Assembly (NCBI GenBank): GCA_035513055.1
Contig: DATKCT010000069.1
Coordinates: 1 to 64,000 of the forward strand
Source: DATKCT01 sp035513055
GTDB lineage: Bacteria; Verrucomicrobiota; Verrucomicrobiia; Verrucomicrobiales; DEV007
Length of the DNA stretch: 64,000 nucleotides
Direction of reading: 5' to 3'
A program made the position numbers and the translations under genes. The notes below the pieces were generated by a model, which did no database searches, was not told where the DNA came from, and saw nothing but the letters and a program-made list of their open reading frames with translations. This document shows, piece after piece, positions 63,460 through 64,000 of the stretch (positions are counted from its first letter, which is position 1; each line of letters begins with the position of its first letter).

Positions 63460-64000
63460 TCACGGATCGTTGCGTCCCACATCCTCGAACGGTTGCTCGA
63501 GGACCACCCGCAGCCCGTCCAGCATGAACCGTTCTTGGATCCGCCACTGCTCGAACTGGGCCCTCCAACCTTGCATAGCCGCATCGTCTTCCCCAAGCAG
63601 CGTGCGGAAGGCGTAGAGAATCTCGGCGATGGAAAACCGGTCCGCGTCTTCCGGCCAATCGTCGATCACCCCCCGTGCGGCGGCCATGGCAGTGGGAGTG
63701 CCGTAACGGGCCAGCGCGAAACCCAGGCTCGTGCGCAACATTTCGTCCTCCTCTGCGCGCAGCAACTCCAGCAGATCCGCCTGCATGTGAGGAAAGCGGA
63801 GGTCTCCCATCGCGCTTGCAAGAAAGTGCTTACCCCCAAACTCCGCCTTCGGATAACCTGCGATCGCCGCAGCGAGAGCTTCCGGTGTCCCCATGGCCAC
63901 AATCGCGGCCTGGATGGACTCGTTCCACCAGTCCCATTCAAAGCTGAACATCTCCAGGAACCGCGGAATGGCGGCGTCGAGCTTCAGATTCCCTGCCAGC
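63460..64000 (-). CDS. HEAT-like helical protein (N-terminus beyond right edge)
   Basis: At least 179 residues; the frame stays open through the right edge (the last visible codons read LAGNLKLDAAIPRFLE before an internal Met), so the true start lies outside. The protein is helical with a repeat-like pattern: WWNESIQAAIVAMGTPEALAA, ASAMGDLRFPHMQADLLELL, LRTSLGFALARYGTPTAMAA and DDWPEDADRFSIAEILYAFR, resembling paired HEAT/Armadillo helices. No signal or membrane segment is visible in the part seen. It is upstream of and co-directional with the giant MG2 gene (147 bp apart), so they may be co-transcribed. Function unknown. Confidence 0.6.
   Translation of the reverse strand, partial: LAGNLKLDAAIPRFLEMFSFEWDWWNESIQAAIVAMGTPEALAAAIAGYPKAEFGGKHFLASAMGDLRFPHMQADLLELLRAEEDEMLRTSLGFALARYGTPTAMAAARGVIDDWPEDADRFSIAEILYAFRTLLGEDDAAMQGWRAQFEQWRIQERFMLDGLRVVLEQPFEDVGRNDP

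Overview
The window looks like chromosomal DNA from a high-GC member of the Verrucomicrobiota (PVC group). This is inferred from gene content: a PEP-CTERM-sorted protein, a giant LamG/calcium-repeat secreted protein, a large MG2/alpha-2-macroglobulin-like protein with TPRs, a type II secretion cluster with very divergent L/M/C-like parts, many palindromic intergenic repeats, and weak or absent Shine-Dalgarno sequences at most starts. No rRNA, CRISPR array, phage or transposase gene was seen. There is one tRNA, tRNA-Asn(GTT), at 41701-41772.

Layout. 1-1.2 kb: a proline-rich hypothetical gene running off the left edge. 1.2-13.1 kb: a DUF885 peptidase-like protein, a secreted LamG protein, an unusual amidohydrolase-S41 protease fusion and a uracil-DNA-glycosylase-superfamily protein, separated by copies of an inverted-repeat element. 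13.2-18.1 kb (minus strand): a tight operon for a low-molecular-weight phosphatase, an RpiB-GlyA fusion, glucose-6-phosphate dehydrogenase and its assembly factor OpcA. 18.3-26.7 kb (plus): a type II secretion operon in the order gspG-H-I-J-K-L-M-(C-like)-D, without gspE or gspF in view. 26.9-34.6 kb: zinc-ribbon, PEP-CTERM, coiled-coil, degenerate gluzincin-like and AsmA-like proteins and a degenerate GH77 glucanotransferase. 34.6-36.2 kb: gmhA and mdh. 36.5-41.6 kb (minus): alr, a small gene, accB, accC, thiE and a PfkB kinase. 41.7-45.6 kb (plus): tRNA-Asn, purH, pdxJ and a phosphodiesterase overlapping pdxJ. 45.6-50.5 kb (minus): L,D-transpeptidase, ABC-F ATPase, a release-factor-like protein lacking GGQ, and a membrane-anchored ClpP-like protease. 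50.9-51.3 kb: a cluster of short-period repeats. 51.3-55.1 kb: a scrambled pilT, a hydroxyacid dehydrogenase and argA. 55.2-64 kb (minus): the giant MG2 protein and a HEAT-like protein running off the right edge.

Functional themes. The 13-18 kb operon couples pentose-phosphate entry (Zwf/OpcA), pentose isomerisation (RpiB) and one-carbon metabolism (GlyA). Its phosphatase-rpiB-glyA core resembles the ywlE-ywlF-glyA neighbourhood of Bacillus. The T2SS operon, the PEP-CTERM protein, the LamG protein and the MG2 protein point to an active secretion and cell-surface programme. The most unusual signals are: (i) a pilT locus that looks like two paralogues fused through two compensating out-of-frame deletions; (ii) a non-autonomous inverted-repeat element with three two-ended copies and two single ends; (iii) the amidohydrolase-S41 fusion; (iv) several proteins whose family is recognisable but whose catalytic motif is gone (release factor without GGQ, GH77 without its nucleophile motif, MG2 protein without a thioester motif, gluzincin without HExxH).
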